Assembly: GCF_014137855.1 (NCBI RefSeq)
Contig: NZ_JACGWT010000004.1
Span: 186,001 to 250,000 of the forward strand
From: Microlunatus kandeliicorticis
GTDB lineage: Bacteria; Actinomycetota; Actinomycetes; Propionibacteriales; Propionibacteriaceae
DNA length: 64,000 bases
Direction of reading: 5' to 3'
In this document: positions 36,179-45,243 of the stretch, one piece after another
Numbering within the stretch: the first letter of the stretch is position 1
How the letters are laid out: every line of letters starts with the position of its first letter
The notes under the pieces: model-generated
Told to the model about the DNA's origin: nothing
The model's database searches: none
The model's input: the letters and a program-made list of their open reading frames with translations, nothing else
Made by a program: the position numbers and the translations under genes

Positions 36179-36673
36179 GTGGCCACCACGCTGACGATCC
36201 GCGACCGTGCCGGGGCCGACGACGAACGGATCGCGGAGCTGGCGCTGCAGTCGATCACCTTCCACGTCGAACGGTTCGCCGACCTGCGTCCGGCGCCGAG
36301 CCGGGAATGGGTGCGTGGGCAGTTCGCGGAGCTGCTCGACCAGGACACCGAGGCGGTCGGGAGGACCCGCTGTCGGGTGGCCGAACGCGAAGGCGTGGTG
36401 GTGGGCTTCCTCACCGCGGTGCTCCGCGACGCGCCGGAGGGCGGGCTCGAGCGCTTCGACGGCCCGCTGGTCTACGTGTCCGACGTCGCGGTCGACGCGA
36501 GGGTCCGGCGGCAGGGCGTCGGCCGGGCGTTGATGGACGACGCCGAGACCTGGGCTCGCGAGCGGGGCGCCTGCGCGCTGACCCTCAACGTCCGTCACGG
36601 CAATCCGGCCCGGTCGCTCTACGAGGAGCTCGGTTACCACCCGACCTGGCAGACCTACCGCAAGAACCTCTGA
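36179..36673 (+). CDS. GNAT-family N-acetyltransferase
   Basis: 164 aa. Acetyl-CoA-binding motif A is VAVDARVRRQGVGRALMDDAETWA (Q/R-x-x-G-x-G/A as RRQGVG), followed by the motif B strand ALTLNVRHGNPARSLYEELGYH with the typical N-x-x-A/R-x-x-x-Y-E-x-x-G-Y. GTG 36179 has GGAG in front. The substrate is unknown; the N-terminal half is the variable acceptor side. The first segment of a dispersed-repeat array follows its stop. Confidence 0.85.
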   Translation: MATTLTIRDRAGADDERIAELALQSITFHVERFADLRPAPSREWVRGQFAELLDQDTEAVGRTRCRVAEREGVVVGFLTAVLRDAPEGGLERFDGPLVYVSDVAVDARVRRQGVGRALMDDAETWARERGACALTLNVRHGNPARSLYEELGYHPTWQTYRKNL

Positions 36674-36689
36674 GCACCCGCACGCTGCA

Positions 36690-36780
36690 CCGCGAACTGA
36701 GACTGTCGAAGCGCACGCTGAGCCTGTCGAAGCGCACGCTGAGCCTGTCGAAGCGCCCCCGACGGGCTCAGGGACGGGCC
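36690..36780. repeat. Short tandem array of the tgagcctgtcgaag repeat
   Basis: Three tandem forms of ctgagMctgtcgaagcgcacg at about 21-bp spacing (36697, 36718, 36739), then a single inverted gacgggctcaggg at 36761. It lies between the convergent GNAT and PAP2 genes. Confidence 0.8.
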
Positions 36781-36803
36781 TTGGACCGCGGAGGGGCCGA
36801 GGT

Positions 36804-37565
36804 TCAGGGATGGCGGGCGTAGACCCGCTGCGGCTCCGGCTGCGCCCGGTGTTCGAGCGGGGCCGGAGCCAGGGCCGGGCGGGCCCGGACCAGCCGTCGC
36901 GGCGGACCGAACTCGGGGCCGGGGCACTCGCGGAGCGCGGATCCGCACAGACACAGCACCGCGCCGGCCAGCAGCCAGCCGCCGACCAGGTCGGTGAACC
37001 AGTGGTAGCCGAGATAGACCCGGGTCAGCGCGATGAGCACCGCCACCGTCCCGGCGAGCACGGCGACCAGCGTGCGCGCGGTGCGGGTCGGACGGCGGAG
37101 CCCGGCGCCGAGCGCCAGCGCGATCAGCACGTAGACCACCGCACTGTCGGTGGTGTGGCCGGAGGGGAACGAGTAGTTCCAGGCCGGGGTGCCGATCACC
37201 CCGGCGGCCGACGGCCGCTCGCGGGCGACCAGCACCTTGAGCAGGGTCACCGCGCCCGCGGTGCCGGCCCAGGCGCCGATGATCACCAGCAGCCGGCGGG
37301 CGTCGTAGCCCCGCCACCAGAGCACCAGCGCGGTGACGATGCCGACCACGAACAGCGTCCACGGCCAGCCCACCCAGGTGATCACCGTGGACAGCACGGT
37401 GAGCACCGGAGAGCGGAGATCGGTCAGCCAGCCGGCCACGGCGTCGTCGCCGGGCAGCGACTGGTTCGGGTGCCGGACGACCTCGCCGGCCAGCACCAGG
37501 AAGCCGGCGAGCAGCACTCCCGCGATCACGCGGAGCACGATCGTGTGCCGGTCGACCTGTCTCAC
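36804..37565 (-). CDS. PAP2-family phosphatase
   Basis: 253 aa, about six TM helices. All three phosphatidate-phosphatase signatures are visible: KVLVARERP (KX6RP), PSGHT, and TRVYLGYHWFTD (RX5HX3D). The enzyme dephosphorylates a lipid phosphate such as phosphatidate or undecaprenyl diphosphate at the membrane surface. GTG 37565 has GGAG nine bases upstream; an upstream extension would run into the tRNA terminator. The C-terminal 45 residues are Pro/Arg-rich. Confidence 0.9.
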   Translation of the reverse strand: MRQVDRHTIVLRVIAGVLLAGFLVLAGEVVRHPNQSLPGDDAVAGWLTDLRSPVLTVLSTVITWVGWPWTLFVVGIVTALVLWWRGYDARRLLVIIGAWAGTAGAVTLLKVLVARERPSAAGVIGTPAWNYSFPSGHTTDSAVVYVLIALALGAGLRRPTRTARTLVAVLAGTVAVLIALTRVYLGYHWFTDLVGGWLLAGAVLCLCGSALRECPGPEFGPPRRLVRARPALAPAPLEHRAQPEPQRVYARHP

Positions 37566-37690
37566 CGTGCGTTCTCCGTTCCCGTGGCGCGGACGACCCG
37601 GTGTCACCCGCAGCAACGAGTTTGCGCACCCGCGCTGTACGACCGCTGAGCCGCGGCCCCGGTGGCTGAGAGGAAGCCCTCCGGACACGC

Positions 37691-37738
37691 AGAACGGGGG
37701 TGACCCGCACCGATCTCGGTGCGGATCACCCCCGTTCT
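37691..37738 (-). terminator. 23-bp inverted repeat downstream of tRNA-Pro
   Basis: The arms agaacgggggtgacccgcac-cga (37691-37713) and tcggtgcggatcaccccc-gttct (37716-37738) pair over 23 bp with one G-T wobble and a 2-base centre. It begins 16 bp beyond the tRNA 3' end. A tRNA terminator is the simplest role. The stem is much longer than usual and there is no U-run. Confidence 0.65.
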
Positions 37739-37753
37739 CGATGTGACACGTCG

Positions 37754-37827
37754 TCGGGCTGACAGGATTCGAACCTGCGACCCCCTGACCCCCAGTCAGG
37801 TGCGCTACCAAGCTGCGCCACAGCCCG
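37754..37827 (-). tRNA. tRNA-Pro (anticodon GGG)
   Basis: 74 nt. The acceptor arms CGGGCTG / CAGCCCG pair fully. The anticodon stem CCTGA/TCAGG has a loop CTGGGGG with GGG at positions 34-36 (reads CCC and CCU). The T arm is GCAGG-TTCGAAT-CCTGT, with discriminator A. CCA is not encoded. It is downstream of der in the same direction. Confidence 0.97.
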
Positions 37828-37883
37828 AACGGGCCGGTTCGTGCTGCTCCCGGCCCGGCGGAGCACTCTACCAAGCTTCTGCG

Positions 37884-39272
37884 TCAGGCCTTACCGCGGC
37901 GCTTCTCGCGGGCCCGGACCTGCAGGTGCACCGGCGACCCGACGAAGCCGAACTCCTCGCGCAGCCGCCGTTCGACGAACCGCAGGTAGCCGGCCTCGAG
38001 CGTCCCGCTGGTGAACAGCACGAACGTCGGCGGCGCGGTCTGCGCCTGGGTGCCGAAGAGGATCCGGGGCTGCTTCCCGCCCCGCACCGGGTGCGGGTGG
38101 GCCGCGACCAGCCGGCCGAGGAACGCGTTGAGCTTGCCGGTGGAGACCCGGGTCTCCCAGCCGGCCAGCGCTTGCTCGATCGCCGGACCGAGCCGGTCGA
38201 CGTGCCGACCGGTCAGCGCCGAGATGTTGACGTGCTCGGCCCAGCCGAACTGCACCAAGTCGCGCTCCATCTCGCGGCCCAGGTAGCGCCGCCGCTCCTC
38301 GTCGGTGAGGTCCCACTTGTTGAAGGCGATCAGCAGCGCCCGGCCGGTCTCCTCGACGCTGGTGAGGATCCGCAGGTCCTGCTCGGTCAGCGGCTCGCTG
38401 GCGTCGACCACCACCACACAGACCTCGGCGCGCTCGATCGCCGCCTGGGTCCGCAGGCTGGCGTAGTACTCGTGGCCGGACGCCTCCTTGACCCGGCGGC
38501 GGATCCCGGCGGTGTCGATGAACCGGTAGACGACCCCGTCGACCTCCACCAGCTCGTCGACGGGGTCGACGGTGGTGCCGGCGGCGTTGTCGACCACCGA
38601 CCGCTGCCGCCCGGCGACCTTGTTGAGCAGGCTGGACTTGCCGACGTTGGGCCGGCCGACGATGGCCACCCGGCGCGGCCCGCCGACCACCGGCTCGGTG
38701 CTCCGCGGCGCCTCGGGCAGCGCCTCGAGGATCGCGTCGAGCAGGTCGCCGCTCCCCCGTCCGTGCAGCGCGGAGACCGGGTGCGGCTCCCCCAGCCCGA
38801 GGTTCCACATCGACGCCGCCTCGGCCTCGCTGCGCTGGTCGTCGACCTTGTTGGCCGCCAGCACCACCGGCTTGCGGCTGCGGCGGAGCACCCGGACCAC
38901 GGCCTCGTCGGTGTCCAGGGTGCCGACGGTGGCGTCGACCACGAACACCACCGCGTCGGCGGTGGCGATGGCCAGCTCGGCCTGCTCGGCGATCTGGGCG
39001 GCCATCCCCTCCGCGTCGGGCGCCCAGCCGCCGGTGTCGACCAGCACGAAGTCGCGACCGCTCCAGGTGGCGTCGTAGGACACCCGGTCCCGGGTCACCC
39101 CGGGCACGTCCTGGACGACGGCCTCGCGCCGACCCAGGATCCGGTTGACCAGGGTGGACTTGCCGACATTGGGTCGTCCGACCACGGCGACCACGGGCGG
39201 GGTGGCCGCCCCCTCGGCGCCCGGGTCGGTGCTCAGGTCGGGGTCCGGCGGCCCGGCGACGTCGTCGGTCAT
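37884..39272 (-). CDS. der: Ribosome-assembly GTPase Der (EngA)
   Basis: 462 aa. It has two tandem GTPase domains, each with GRPNVGKS (G1). In domain 1 the G3 is DTGGW and G4 is NKVD; in domain 2, DTAGI and NKWD. A C-terminal KH-like domain ends in [12 protein letters not shown]. Der is essential for 50S maturation. The first 28 residues are a variable acidic extension. ATG 39272 shares one base with the upstream acyltransferase stop. The order cmk-plsC-like-der is a common actinobacterial block. Confidence 0.97.
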   Translation of the reverse strand: MTDDVAGPPDPDLSTDPGAEGAATPPVVAVVGRPNVGKSTLVNRILGRREAVVQDVPGVTRDRVSYDATWSGRDFVLVDTGGWAPDAEGMAAQIAEQAELAIATADAVVFVVDATVGTLDTDEAVVRVLRRSRKPVVLAANKVDDQRSEAEAASMWNLGLGEPHPVSALHGRGSGDLLDAILEALPEAPRSTEPVVGGPRRVAIVGRPNVGKSSLLNKVAGRQRSVVDNAAGTTVDPVDELVEVDGVVYRFIDTAGIRRRVKEASGHEYYASLRTQAAIERAEVCVVVVDASEPLTEQDLRILTSVEETGRALLIAFNKWDLTDEERRRYLGREMERDLVQFGWAEHVNISALTGRHVDRLGPAIEQALAGWETRVSTGKLNAFLGRLVAAHPHPVRGGKQPRILFGTQAQTAPPTFVLFTSGTLEAGYLRFVERRLREEFGFVGSPVHLQVRAREKRRGKA

Positions 39273-40060
39273 CAGCGGGCCTCCAGGTCGAGCGGGGTCT
39301 CGGTGTCGCGGTTGGCGGCCGGCGGCACCTCGCGGGGCTGCGGCGGTCCGGGGAGCGGGAACCCGGTGAGCTCCTGGGCGGCCCGGACGTGCTCGGCCAG
39401 GTGCGCCCGGATCCGCTCGGTCTGCACCGCCACCGCGTTCTTGCGCCGCGGCCAGGGCGACAGATCGACGTGCAGCGGGTCGCCGAACACGACGTGCATC
39501 TCGGCGCCGCGGCGCGGCACCCCGTGCGCGTTCTGCCCGGACTCGCGGGTGCCGAGCATCGCCACCGGGACGACCGGCGCCCCGGTGACCATGGCCAGGT
39601 AGGCGGCACCGTTGCGGGCGTGGCTCACCTCACCGGTCCCCCGGTAGCCCTCGGGGAAGACCGCCAGCAGCTGGCCGTTGCGGAGCAGGTGCACCGCGCG
39701 GGTGATCGCGCTGACGTCGAGGGCGCGGCGGTTGACCGGGATCTGTCCGATCCACAACAGCGCCCGGCCGACCCAGCCGTGGAACAGCTCGATCTTGGCC
39801 AGCGCGAAGCTCGGGCGCGGGGCGGCGGCGACCAGGATCGGGCCGTCGAGCGCGCCCAGGTGGTTGGCGGCGAGGATGGCCGGGCCGTGGCTCGGGACCT
39901 TGTCGCGGCCGTGGACGTGGATGTCCCAGTAGCGACGGAGCAGGAAGCCGCCGGGCCGCCGGGTCAGGGTCAGCAACGGGTGCCGCGGGCGCGGCAGGTC
40001 ACCGGTCCGGGGCAGGCCTGGTTCGATGCTGAGCACGGGTCGTTCCACCAGCTTCTTCAC
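39272..40060 (-). CDS. 1-acylglycerol-3-phosphate O-acyltransferase-like (PlsC/LPLAT)
   Basis: 262 aa. Acyltransferase motif I is NHLGALD (NHX4D), motif II is near IPVNRR, motif III is [10 protein letters not shown], and motif IV is [11 protein letters not shown]. The N-terminal basic segment and hydrophobic [17 protein letters not shown] suit a peripheral membrane enzyme. The disordered tail is Pro-rich. GTG 40060 starts 37 bp after cmk. Whether it acylates lysophosphatidate or another lysophospholipid is not decided by the sequence. Confidence 0.88.
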   Translation of the reverse strand: MKKLVERPVLSIEPGLPRTGDLPRPRHPLLTLTRRPGGFLLRRYWDIHVHGRDKVPSHGPAILAANHLGALDGPILVAAAPRPSFALAKIELFHGWVGRALLWIGQIPVNRRALDVSAITRAVHLLRNGQLLAVFPEGYRGTGEVSHARNGAAYLAMVTGAPVVPVAMLGTRESGQNAHGVPRRGAEMHVVFGDPLHVDLSPWPRRKNAVAVQTERIRAHLAEHVRAAQELTGFPLPGPPQPREVPPAANRDTETPLDLEAR

Positions 40061-40097
40061 GTGGGTCGTTCGTCGCGGGAGATCGGGTCGGTCGGGT

Positions 40098-40784
40098 CTA
40101 GGTCGCCGAGGGGGCGTACGGCTCGGCGAGCGTGCAGATCCGGCCGATCACCTCGTCCAGCCCGGCGTGGGTCGAGTCGACCACGGTCACCCCGGGCGCG
40201 GCCTCGGTGAACGCGGCGACGGTCGAGTCGTCGGCGTCGCGTCGGATCACCTGGTCGGTGACGTCGTCAGCGGTGACGGTCTCACCCAGCTCGGCGCGGC
40301 GGCGGGCCACCCGGGCGGCCGGGTCGGCCACCAGCAGCACCCGCACCTGGGCGTCGGGCGCGACCACGGTGGTGATGTCGCGGCCCTCGACCACGATGCC
40401 GCGCGACGAGTCGGCGATCAGCGCCTGCTGCCGGGCGACCAGGTCGTGCCGGACCTCGAGGTTGGTGGCCACCGAGCTGACCGCCGCCGACACCGCCGGT
40501 TCGCGGATCGCGGTGGTCACGTCGACGCCGTCGACCGCGATCGTCGCCGTCCGCGGGTCGAGGTCGATGCCGAACCGGGCGCGGGCGACGAGCTCGCTGA
40601 CCCGGTGCCGGTCGGTGCGGTCGACCTGCTCGTGGAGGGCCAGCCAGGTCGCGGCGCGGTACATGGCCCCGGTGTCGAGGTAGTCGAGCCCGAGCCGCTC
40701 GGCGACGCCGCGCGCGGTGCTCGACTTGCCCGAGCCGCTCGGCCCGTCGATGGCGACCACCAGACGCTCTCCCGACCCAGACAC
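40098..40784 (-). CDS. cmk: Cytidylate kinase
   Basis: 228 aa. The P-loop DGPSGSGKSSTARGVA is at the N-terminus, YLDTGAMYRAATW is the CMP-binding region, and GRDITTVVAPDAQVRVLLVADPAARVARR holds the LID. It phosphorylates CMP/dCMP. I start at GTG 40784; longer in-frame versions are Arg/Pro-rich leader sequence. A TAGCCT matching TAnnnT lies just upstream on the minus strand, suggesting a short-leader promoter in the 127-bp gap after tyrA. Confidence 0.95.
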   Translation of the reverse strand: MSGSGERLVVAIDGPSGSGKSSTARGVAERLGLDYLDTGAMYRAATWLALHEQVDRTDRHRVSELVARARFGIDLDPRTATIAVDGVDVTTAIREPAVSAAVSSVATNLEVRHDLVARQQALIADSSRGIVVEGRDITTVVAPDAQVRVLLVADPAARVARRRAELGETVTADDVTDQVIRRDADDSTVAAFTEAAPGVTVVDSTHAGLDEVIGRICTLAEPYAPSAT

Positions 40785-40911
40785 GCCCCACAGGCTAGCC
40801 GAGCGGGCCGACATCCCCGGCCCGCGACAGCGCCGCGGTCGGTCAGGCGGTCGGTGGGCCGGTCCACAGGCCGGTCCACGAGCCAATCCATGGGTCGGAC
40901 CGTGGGGTGGC

Positions 40912-42015
40912 TCAGACCTCGCTGCGGGCCTGGCGGATCTCCCAGCCGCGGTCACGCATGGTGGCCACCAGACCGTCGGCCAACGTCGGCTGGACCGCCA
41001 GGGTCAGATAGCCGACTTCGCGGACCTGGTCGTGCTCGATGGCGATGTCCTCGACGTTGACCCCGGCCTCGCCGATCTCGGCGAACAGCCGCCCGAGCGC
41101 ACCCGGGGAGTCGGGGATCTCGACCACCAGCTGGGCGTCGTCGCGCGGGGCGGACCCGTGCTTGCCCGGGATCCGGCGGGTGCCGGCGAGCCCGCGCTCG
41201 AGCTCGGTCCGGACCCCGTCCGTCCGCCCGGGGGTCTGCTGGGCGGTCTCCACCGCGCTGATCAGGTCGTCGAGCCGGAGCTGGACGGCCCGCAGCTCCG
41301 GCAGCAGTGCGTGCGCGTTGGCGCCGACGATCTGCTGCCACAGCTCGGGGTCGCTGCCCGCGATCCGGGTCACGTCGCGGAGACCCTGACCCGCCAGCTG
41401 GAGCTGCTCGGGCTCCACCTCGGTCAACCGGCCGGCCATCAGCACCGACATCAGGTGCGGCAGGTGCGAGACCCGGGCCACCGCTGCGTCGTGCTCCTCG
41501 ACGTCGAGCACCACCTCGCGGGCCCGGCAGAGCTTGACCAGCTCACGGACCGCGGCGATCCCGGCCTCGCCGGAACGCCGGTGCGGGGTGATCACCCAGG
41601 TGCGGTCGACGAACAGGTCGGCGCGCGCGGTCACCGGGCCGGTGCGCTGCGAACCGGCCATCGGGTGCGAGCCGACGTAGCGCTCGAGCACCGCCCGGTC
41701 GCCGACGCTCTCCCAGAGCCGGTGCAGGACGCCCGCCTTGACCGAGCCGACGTCGGTGACCGTGGCGTTCGGGTAGTCGCGGAGCGCGCCGGCGATCACC
41801 TCGGCGAGCGCGGCCGGCGGGACCGCGACCACCACCAGCCGGACGTCGGCGGCCACCGGCTCGTCGACCGTGCCGGCCCCCAGCCCGGCCGCGACCCGGG
41901 CGTGGGAGCTGCTGAGGTCCCGCAGGTGGACCTGCTGACCCTCCTCGGTGAGCGCGCAGCCGATCGAGGCGCCGACCAGGCCGGCCCCGATCAGCACCAC
42001 CGGCGAGACGGTCAC
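40912..42015 (-). CDS. tyrA: Prephenate dehydrogenase with ACT domain
   Basis: 367 aa. NAD(P) Rossmann motif [10 protein letters not shown] at the N-terminus; conserved [11 protein letters not shown] and [14 protein letters not shown] in the catalytic helical domain. The last 75 residues are an ACT domain ([30 protein letters not shown]), expected to bind tyrosine for feedback control. It makes 4-hydroxyphenylpyruvate from prephenate. GTG 42015 overlaps the prcA stop (GTGA), so an amino-acid gene is translationally coupled to a proteasome subunit. Confidence 0.93.
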   Translation of the reverse strand: MTVSPVVLIGAGLVGASIGCALTEEGQQVHLRDLSSSHARVAAGLGAGTVDEPVAADVRLVVVAVPPAALAEVIAGALRDYPNATVTDVGSVKAGVLHRLWESVGDRAVLERYVGSHPMAGSQRTGPVTARADLFVDRTWVITPHRRSGEAGIAAVRELVKLCRAREVVLDVEEHDAAVARVSHLPHLMSVLMAGRLTEVEPEQLQLAGQGLRDVTRIAGSDPELWQQIVGANAHALLPELRAVQLRLDDLISAVETAQQTPGRTDGVRTELERGLAGTRRIPGKHGSAPRDDAQLVVEIPDSPGALGRLFAEIGEAGVNVEDIAIEHDQVREVGYLTLAVQPTLADGLVATMRDRGWEIRQARSEV

Positions 42016-42893
42016 GACCCGTCGCCGGACCCGCCGGCGTCCTCACCGGCGTGCTCACCGGCGTGCTCACTGGAACCCTCACGGGGAGCGGGCAGCGGCA
42101 CCTCGTCGAGGGTCTTCTCGGCGACGCCACCGCCGGTGGTCCCGGCGGGCGGCTCGGGCGTGGGCTCCCCCGGGCCGGTCGGGGCGCCGTCGTCGGCGAG
42201 CAGCGCGGCCAGCCGCTCGCCGGCGATCCGGCGGAACTTGCGCGGCAGCGCCCGCGTGCGGTCGAGCACCGCGACCTCGAGGGCGTCGGTGCCGAGCTCG
42301 CGGGCGGGGACCGACGGACCGCCGTCGGAGGCGAGGCCGCGGACGGCCAGCCGGACCGCCGAGCCGAGGTCGAGCCCCGCGACCCAGCCCTCGCGGATCA
42401 CCGCGGCGCTGGTCTCGGCCGACCCGCCCATCACGGCGAAGTCCTCCTCGTCGCCGACCGAGCCGTCGTAGGTGAGCCGGTAGATCTGGTCGTCGGCCGG
42501 CCGGGTGCCGAGCTCGGCCACCACCAGCTCGACCTCGTAGGGCTTCTCGCCGCCGGAGGAGAAGATCGTGCCCAGCAGCTGGGCGTAGGCGTTGGCCAGC
42601 CCGCGGCCGGTGACGTCGCGGCGGTCGTAGCTGTAGCCGCGCAGGTCGGCGTGCCGGATGCCGGCGATCCGCAGGTTCTCGAACTCGTTGTAGCGGCCGA
42701 CCGCGGCGAAGCCGATCCGGTCGTAGATCTCGCTCACCTTGTGCAGCGCCTGCGACCGGTTCTCGGCGACGAAGAGGATGCCGTCGGCATAGTGCAGCAC
42801 GACCACCGACCGGCCCCGGGCGATGCCCTTGCGGGCGAAGTCGGCCCGGTCCTTCATCTGCTGCTCGGGGGCCACGTAGAACGGCATGCTCAC
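42012..42893 (-). CDS. prcA: Proteasome alpha subunit
   Basis: 293 aa. The N-terminal gate helix [27 protein letters not shown] is diagnostic, followed by the [36 protein letters not shown] core. The last 55 residues are a disordered Gly/Glu/Pro-rich extension. GTG 42893 gives V(M)SMPFYV as in other actinobacteria; ATG 42887 is an alternative two codons later. Alpha rings cap the PrcB beta rings and dock Arc. The gene is separated from prcB by a deaminase gene, which is unusual. Confidence 0.96.
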   Translation of the reverse strand: MSMPFYVAPEQQMKDRADFARKGIARGRSVVVLHYADGILFVAENRSQALHKVSEIYDRIGFAAVGRYNEFENLRIAGIRHADLRGYSYDRRDVTGRGLANAYAQLLGTIFSSGGEKPYEVELVVAELGTRPADDQIYRLTYDGSVGDEEDFAVMGGSAETSAAVIREGWVAGLDLGSAVRLAVRGLASDGGPSVPARELGTDALEVAVLDRTRALPRKFRRIAGERLAALLADDGAPTGPGEPTPEPPAGTTGGGVAEKTLDEVPLPAPREGSSEHAGEHAGEDAGGSGDGS

Positions 42894-42954
42894 GCGGCCA
42901 GTCAACCACCTGGGACCGACTCCACCGACGACCTGTCCGCGGCCCGGGCCCGGT

Positions 42955-43455
42955 TCAGGAGCGGCGGAACCGCTCGTGCAGGGCGTGGACGCGGGGCGCG
43001 AGCCGGTCGTCCGGACCCTCGACGCGGACCCGCGGCGCGACCTGCTGGACCGGCAGCGGGACGACGACCGGGACGCCCTCGGCGGCCACGTCGCCGGCCG
43101 ACCAGGCCCGCGACCAGGCCTGCAGCTGCGCGGTCGAGCTGGCGTAGACGATCCGGGCGAGCCCGACCCAGCCGTGCGCGGCCGCGCACATCGGGCAGTG
43201 CTCCCCGGAGGTGTAGACGGTCGCGGCTGCCCGGGCGTCCGCGTCGAGGTGCAGCGCGGCCCAGCGGGCCAGCGCGATCTCGGGGTGAGCGGTCGGGTCG
43301 CCGGTGCTGACCACCCGGTTGCGGTCCTCGGCCAGCACCGTCCCGTCGGCGCCGGCCAGCACCGAGCCGAACGGCTCGTCACCGGCGTCGACCGCCTCCT
43401 CGGCCAGCTCGACGGCGCGGGTCAGCAACCGGTGGTCGAGGTCGTCGAGGCTCAC
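42955..43455 (-). CDS. Nucleoside/guanine deaminase family protein (CDA fold)
   Basis: 166 aa. Zinc site: [12 protein letters not shown] (HxE; the family usually has HAE, here HPE) and HCPMCAAA (CxxC, with His before the first Cys instead of Pro). The fold continues to [14 protein letters not shown]. This is the tRNA-adenosine/guanine/cytosine deaminase-type family (TadA, GuaD); substrate uncertain, and length excludes RibG fusions. GTG 43455 lies 26 bp after prcB and the stop is 61 bp before prcA, so it is embedded in the proteasome operon in the same direction. Confidence 0.82.
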   Translation of the reverse strand: MSLDDLDHRLLTRAVELAEEAVDAGDEPFGSVLAGADGTVLAEDRNRVVSTGDPTAHPEIALARWAALHLDADARAAATVYTSGEHCPMCAAAHGWVGLARIVYASSTAQLQAWSRAWSAGDVAAEGVPVVVPLPVQQVAPRVRVEGPDDRLAPRVHALHERFRRS

Positions 43456-43481
43456 GGCGTCACCGCTCCGGACTCTCGCGC

Positions 43482-44354
43482 TCAGCGCAGCGGCGCGCGG
43501 GGTCCGTCCGGACGCTCCATCCGCTCGGCCACCACCGCCTCGACCAGCTGGGCGACCTGGGCCTCGGCGATCCGCTCGACCCCGGCGGCGGAGGCCGACA
43601 GGATCACCGGGTAGATCCGCCGGGTCAGGTCCGGGCCGCCGGTCGCCGAGTCGTCGTCGGCGGCGTCGTAGAGCGCCTGGATCACCGCGACCGCGGCGGC
43701 ACCGAGGTCGAAGTCGGGCCGGTAGAGCTTCTTCAGTGCCCCGCGGGCGAAGATCGAGCCCGAGCCGACCGAGTAGAACTGGTGCTCCTCGTACCGGCCG
43801 CCGGTCACGTCGTAGGAGAAGATCCGGCCACGCTCCTCGGCCTCGTCCCAGCCGGCGAACAGCGGCACCGCCGCCAGCCCCTGCAGGGCCAGCCCGAGGT
43901 TGCCGCGGATCATCGTGGCCAGCCGGTTGGCCTTGCCTGAGAGCGACAGCGGAGCGCCCTCGATCTTCTCGTAGTGCTCGAGCTCGACCTGGAACAGCCC
44001 GGTCATCTCGATGCCGATGCCGGCGGTGCCGGCGAAACCGATCATCGAGTACTCGTCGGCCGGGAAGACCTTCTCGATGTCGCGCTGGGCGATCAGGTTG
44101 CCCATCGTGGCCCGTCGGTCCCCGGCCATCAGCACGCCCCCGTCGTAGCTGGCGGCGATCAGCGTGGTGGCGTGCGGGCTCAGCTCACCGGCCGAGCCGG
44201 TCGCGGCCGGTCCGGGCACCGTGCCGGCCAGGCGGCGGCCGGGGAGCACCTCGGGTGACACCTCGGCGACGAACTCGGTGAACGAGCTCGACCCGGCCCG
44301 CAGGAATGCGGCCGGCAGCCCGGCCCCGGAGCCGTGCGCGCGGGTGGCGGTCAC
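43482..44354 (-). CDS. prcB: Proteasome beta subunit (with propeptide)
   Basis: 290 aa. The propeptide is residues 1-62 and the catalytic Thr63 is in [15 protein letters not shown], where the residue before Thr is Ala instead of the Gly normal for actinobacterial precursors. Asp79 (AGDRRAT) and Lys95 (DIEKVF) occupy the conserved D17 and K33 sites of the mature numbering. ATG-type start GTG 44354 overlaps the pup stop. It forms the inner rings of the 20S core. Confidence 0.96.
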   Translation of the reverse strand: MTATRAHGSGAGLPAAFLRAGSSSFTEFVAEVSPEVLPGRRLAGTVPGPAATGSAGELSPHATTLIAASYDGGVLMAGDRRATMGNLIAQRDIEKVFPADEYSMIGFAGTAGIGIEMTGLFQVELEHYEKIEGAPLSLSGKANRLATMIRGNLGLALQGLAAVPLFAGWDEAEERGRIFSYDVTGGRYEEHQFYSVGSGSIFARGALKKLYRPDFDLGAAAVAVIQALYDAADDDSATGGPDLTRRIYPVILSASAAGVERIAEAQVAQLVEAVVAERMERPDGPRAPLR

Positions 44355-44551
44355 TGGCCGCCCTTCTGGACGAACGACCGGACGAACTCCTCGGCGTTCA
44401 CCTCAAGCACGTCGTCGATCTCGTCGAGCAGGGAATCGACGTCGGCGTCGAGCTCGTCCTTCTTCGCCGTGTCGGTGGTCGGGAGCTCGCTGAGCTCCTC
44501 GTCGACCTCGTCGCGACGGCTCCTGCGCTGGCTCTGCTCGGATTCGGCCAT
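44351..44551 (-). CDS. pup: Prokaryotic ubiquitin-like protein Pup
   Basis: 66 aa, intrinsically disordered, acidic. The C-terminus FVQKGGQ ends in Gly-Gly-Gln, so Dop must deamidate it before ligation by PafA. The helical Arc-binding region [23 protein letters not shown] is intact. ATG 44551 has AGGGAG six bases upstream. A TAGGCT at 44603-44608 (minus) could be a -10 for a pup-prcB transcript. Confidence 0.97.
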   Translation of the reverse strand: MAESEQSQRRSRRDEVDEELSELPTTDTAKKDELDADVDSLLDEIDDVLEVNAEEFVRSFVQKGGQ

Positions 44552-44652
44552 GGCACTCCCTCACCCTTCGTCGCCCGGCCCTCCGACGAGGGACGGGCTC
44601 TCAGCCTAATCCGCGCCGCCGACAGCGCCCGGGACCCGGGCGGGCGGTGGGC

Positions 44653-45243
44653 TCAGCCGCGGTGGCGGCGGCGGGCGCGGGCCCGGCGGATCGCCTGGAC
44701 GTCGGCGACCAGGGCGCGGACGACGACGACGGTGACGGCGAGCGCGAGCAGCGTCGAGCCCACCCGCACCGCGACCGAGGTCCCGGGATCCCGCGACCCG
44801 ACCGCGAGGGTGACCACGACCAGTCCGAGGAACGTCGCGACCGGGACGCCGATCACCAGGACCAGCACCCGGAACACCCGCCAGCCGGCCCGGTCCGGGT
44901 CCGACGGGTGGTACCGCTCGGTGAGCAGCGGGTCCACCCCGGGGTGCCGCCGACGCCACCAGAACCGCTGCATGCCGATCCGGACCAGGGTCAGCCCGGG
45001 CACCCCGAGCAGGAAGAACAGGCCGGTCAGGAGGCCGACGTGCCGGCCGAGGTCACCTCGGGCGGCCGGGACGACCAGGGCGGTCAGCCCGAGGCCGAAC
45101 AACAGCACCCCGAACACCACCGTGGGCAGCGGCGGCGCCCCGCTGAGCGGATAGTCCATCCAGGTGTGCGGGGCCGGGTCGGCCTTGGCCGCGGCGAGGT
45201 CACCCGGAGCGGCCGGCGCGCGGTCGGGTCGCGTGCGGGTCAT
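44653..45243 (-). CDS. Four-TM membrane protein between dop and pup, unknown function
   Basis: 196 aa. Four hydrophobic helices: LPTVVFGVLLFGLGLTALVVPA, VGLLTGLFFLLGVPGLTLV, FRVLVLVIGVPVATFLGLVVVTLAVG, VGSTLLALAVTVVVVRAL. The HPGVDPLLTERYHPSDPDRAG loop lies between helices 2 and 3, on the cytosolic side by positive charge. ATG 45243 overlaps the dop stop (ATGA), so the two are coupled; pup starts 101 bp later. I do not recognise the family. A role linked to Dop or the membrane pool of pupylated proteins is only a guess. Confidence 0.7.
   Translation of the reverse strand: MTRTRPDRAPAAPGDLAAAKADPAPHTWMDYPLSGAPPLPTVVFGVLLFGLGLTALVVPAARGDLGRHVGLLTGLFFLLGVPGLTLVRIGMQRFWWRRRHPGVDPLLTERYHPSDPDRAGWRVFRVLVLVIGVPVATFLGLVVVTLAVGSRDPGTSVAVRVGSTLLALAVTVVVVRALVADVQAIRRARARRRHRG

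Noticed and set aside
42894-43382. Upstream extension of prcA through the deaminase gene
   Set aside because: The frame is Arg/Pro/Ser-rich and antigenic to no domain; the PrcA gate helix defines the start at 42893 or 42887.
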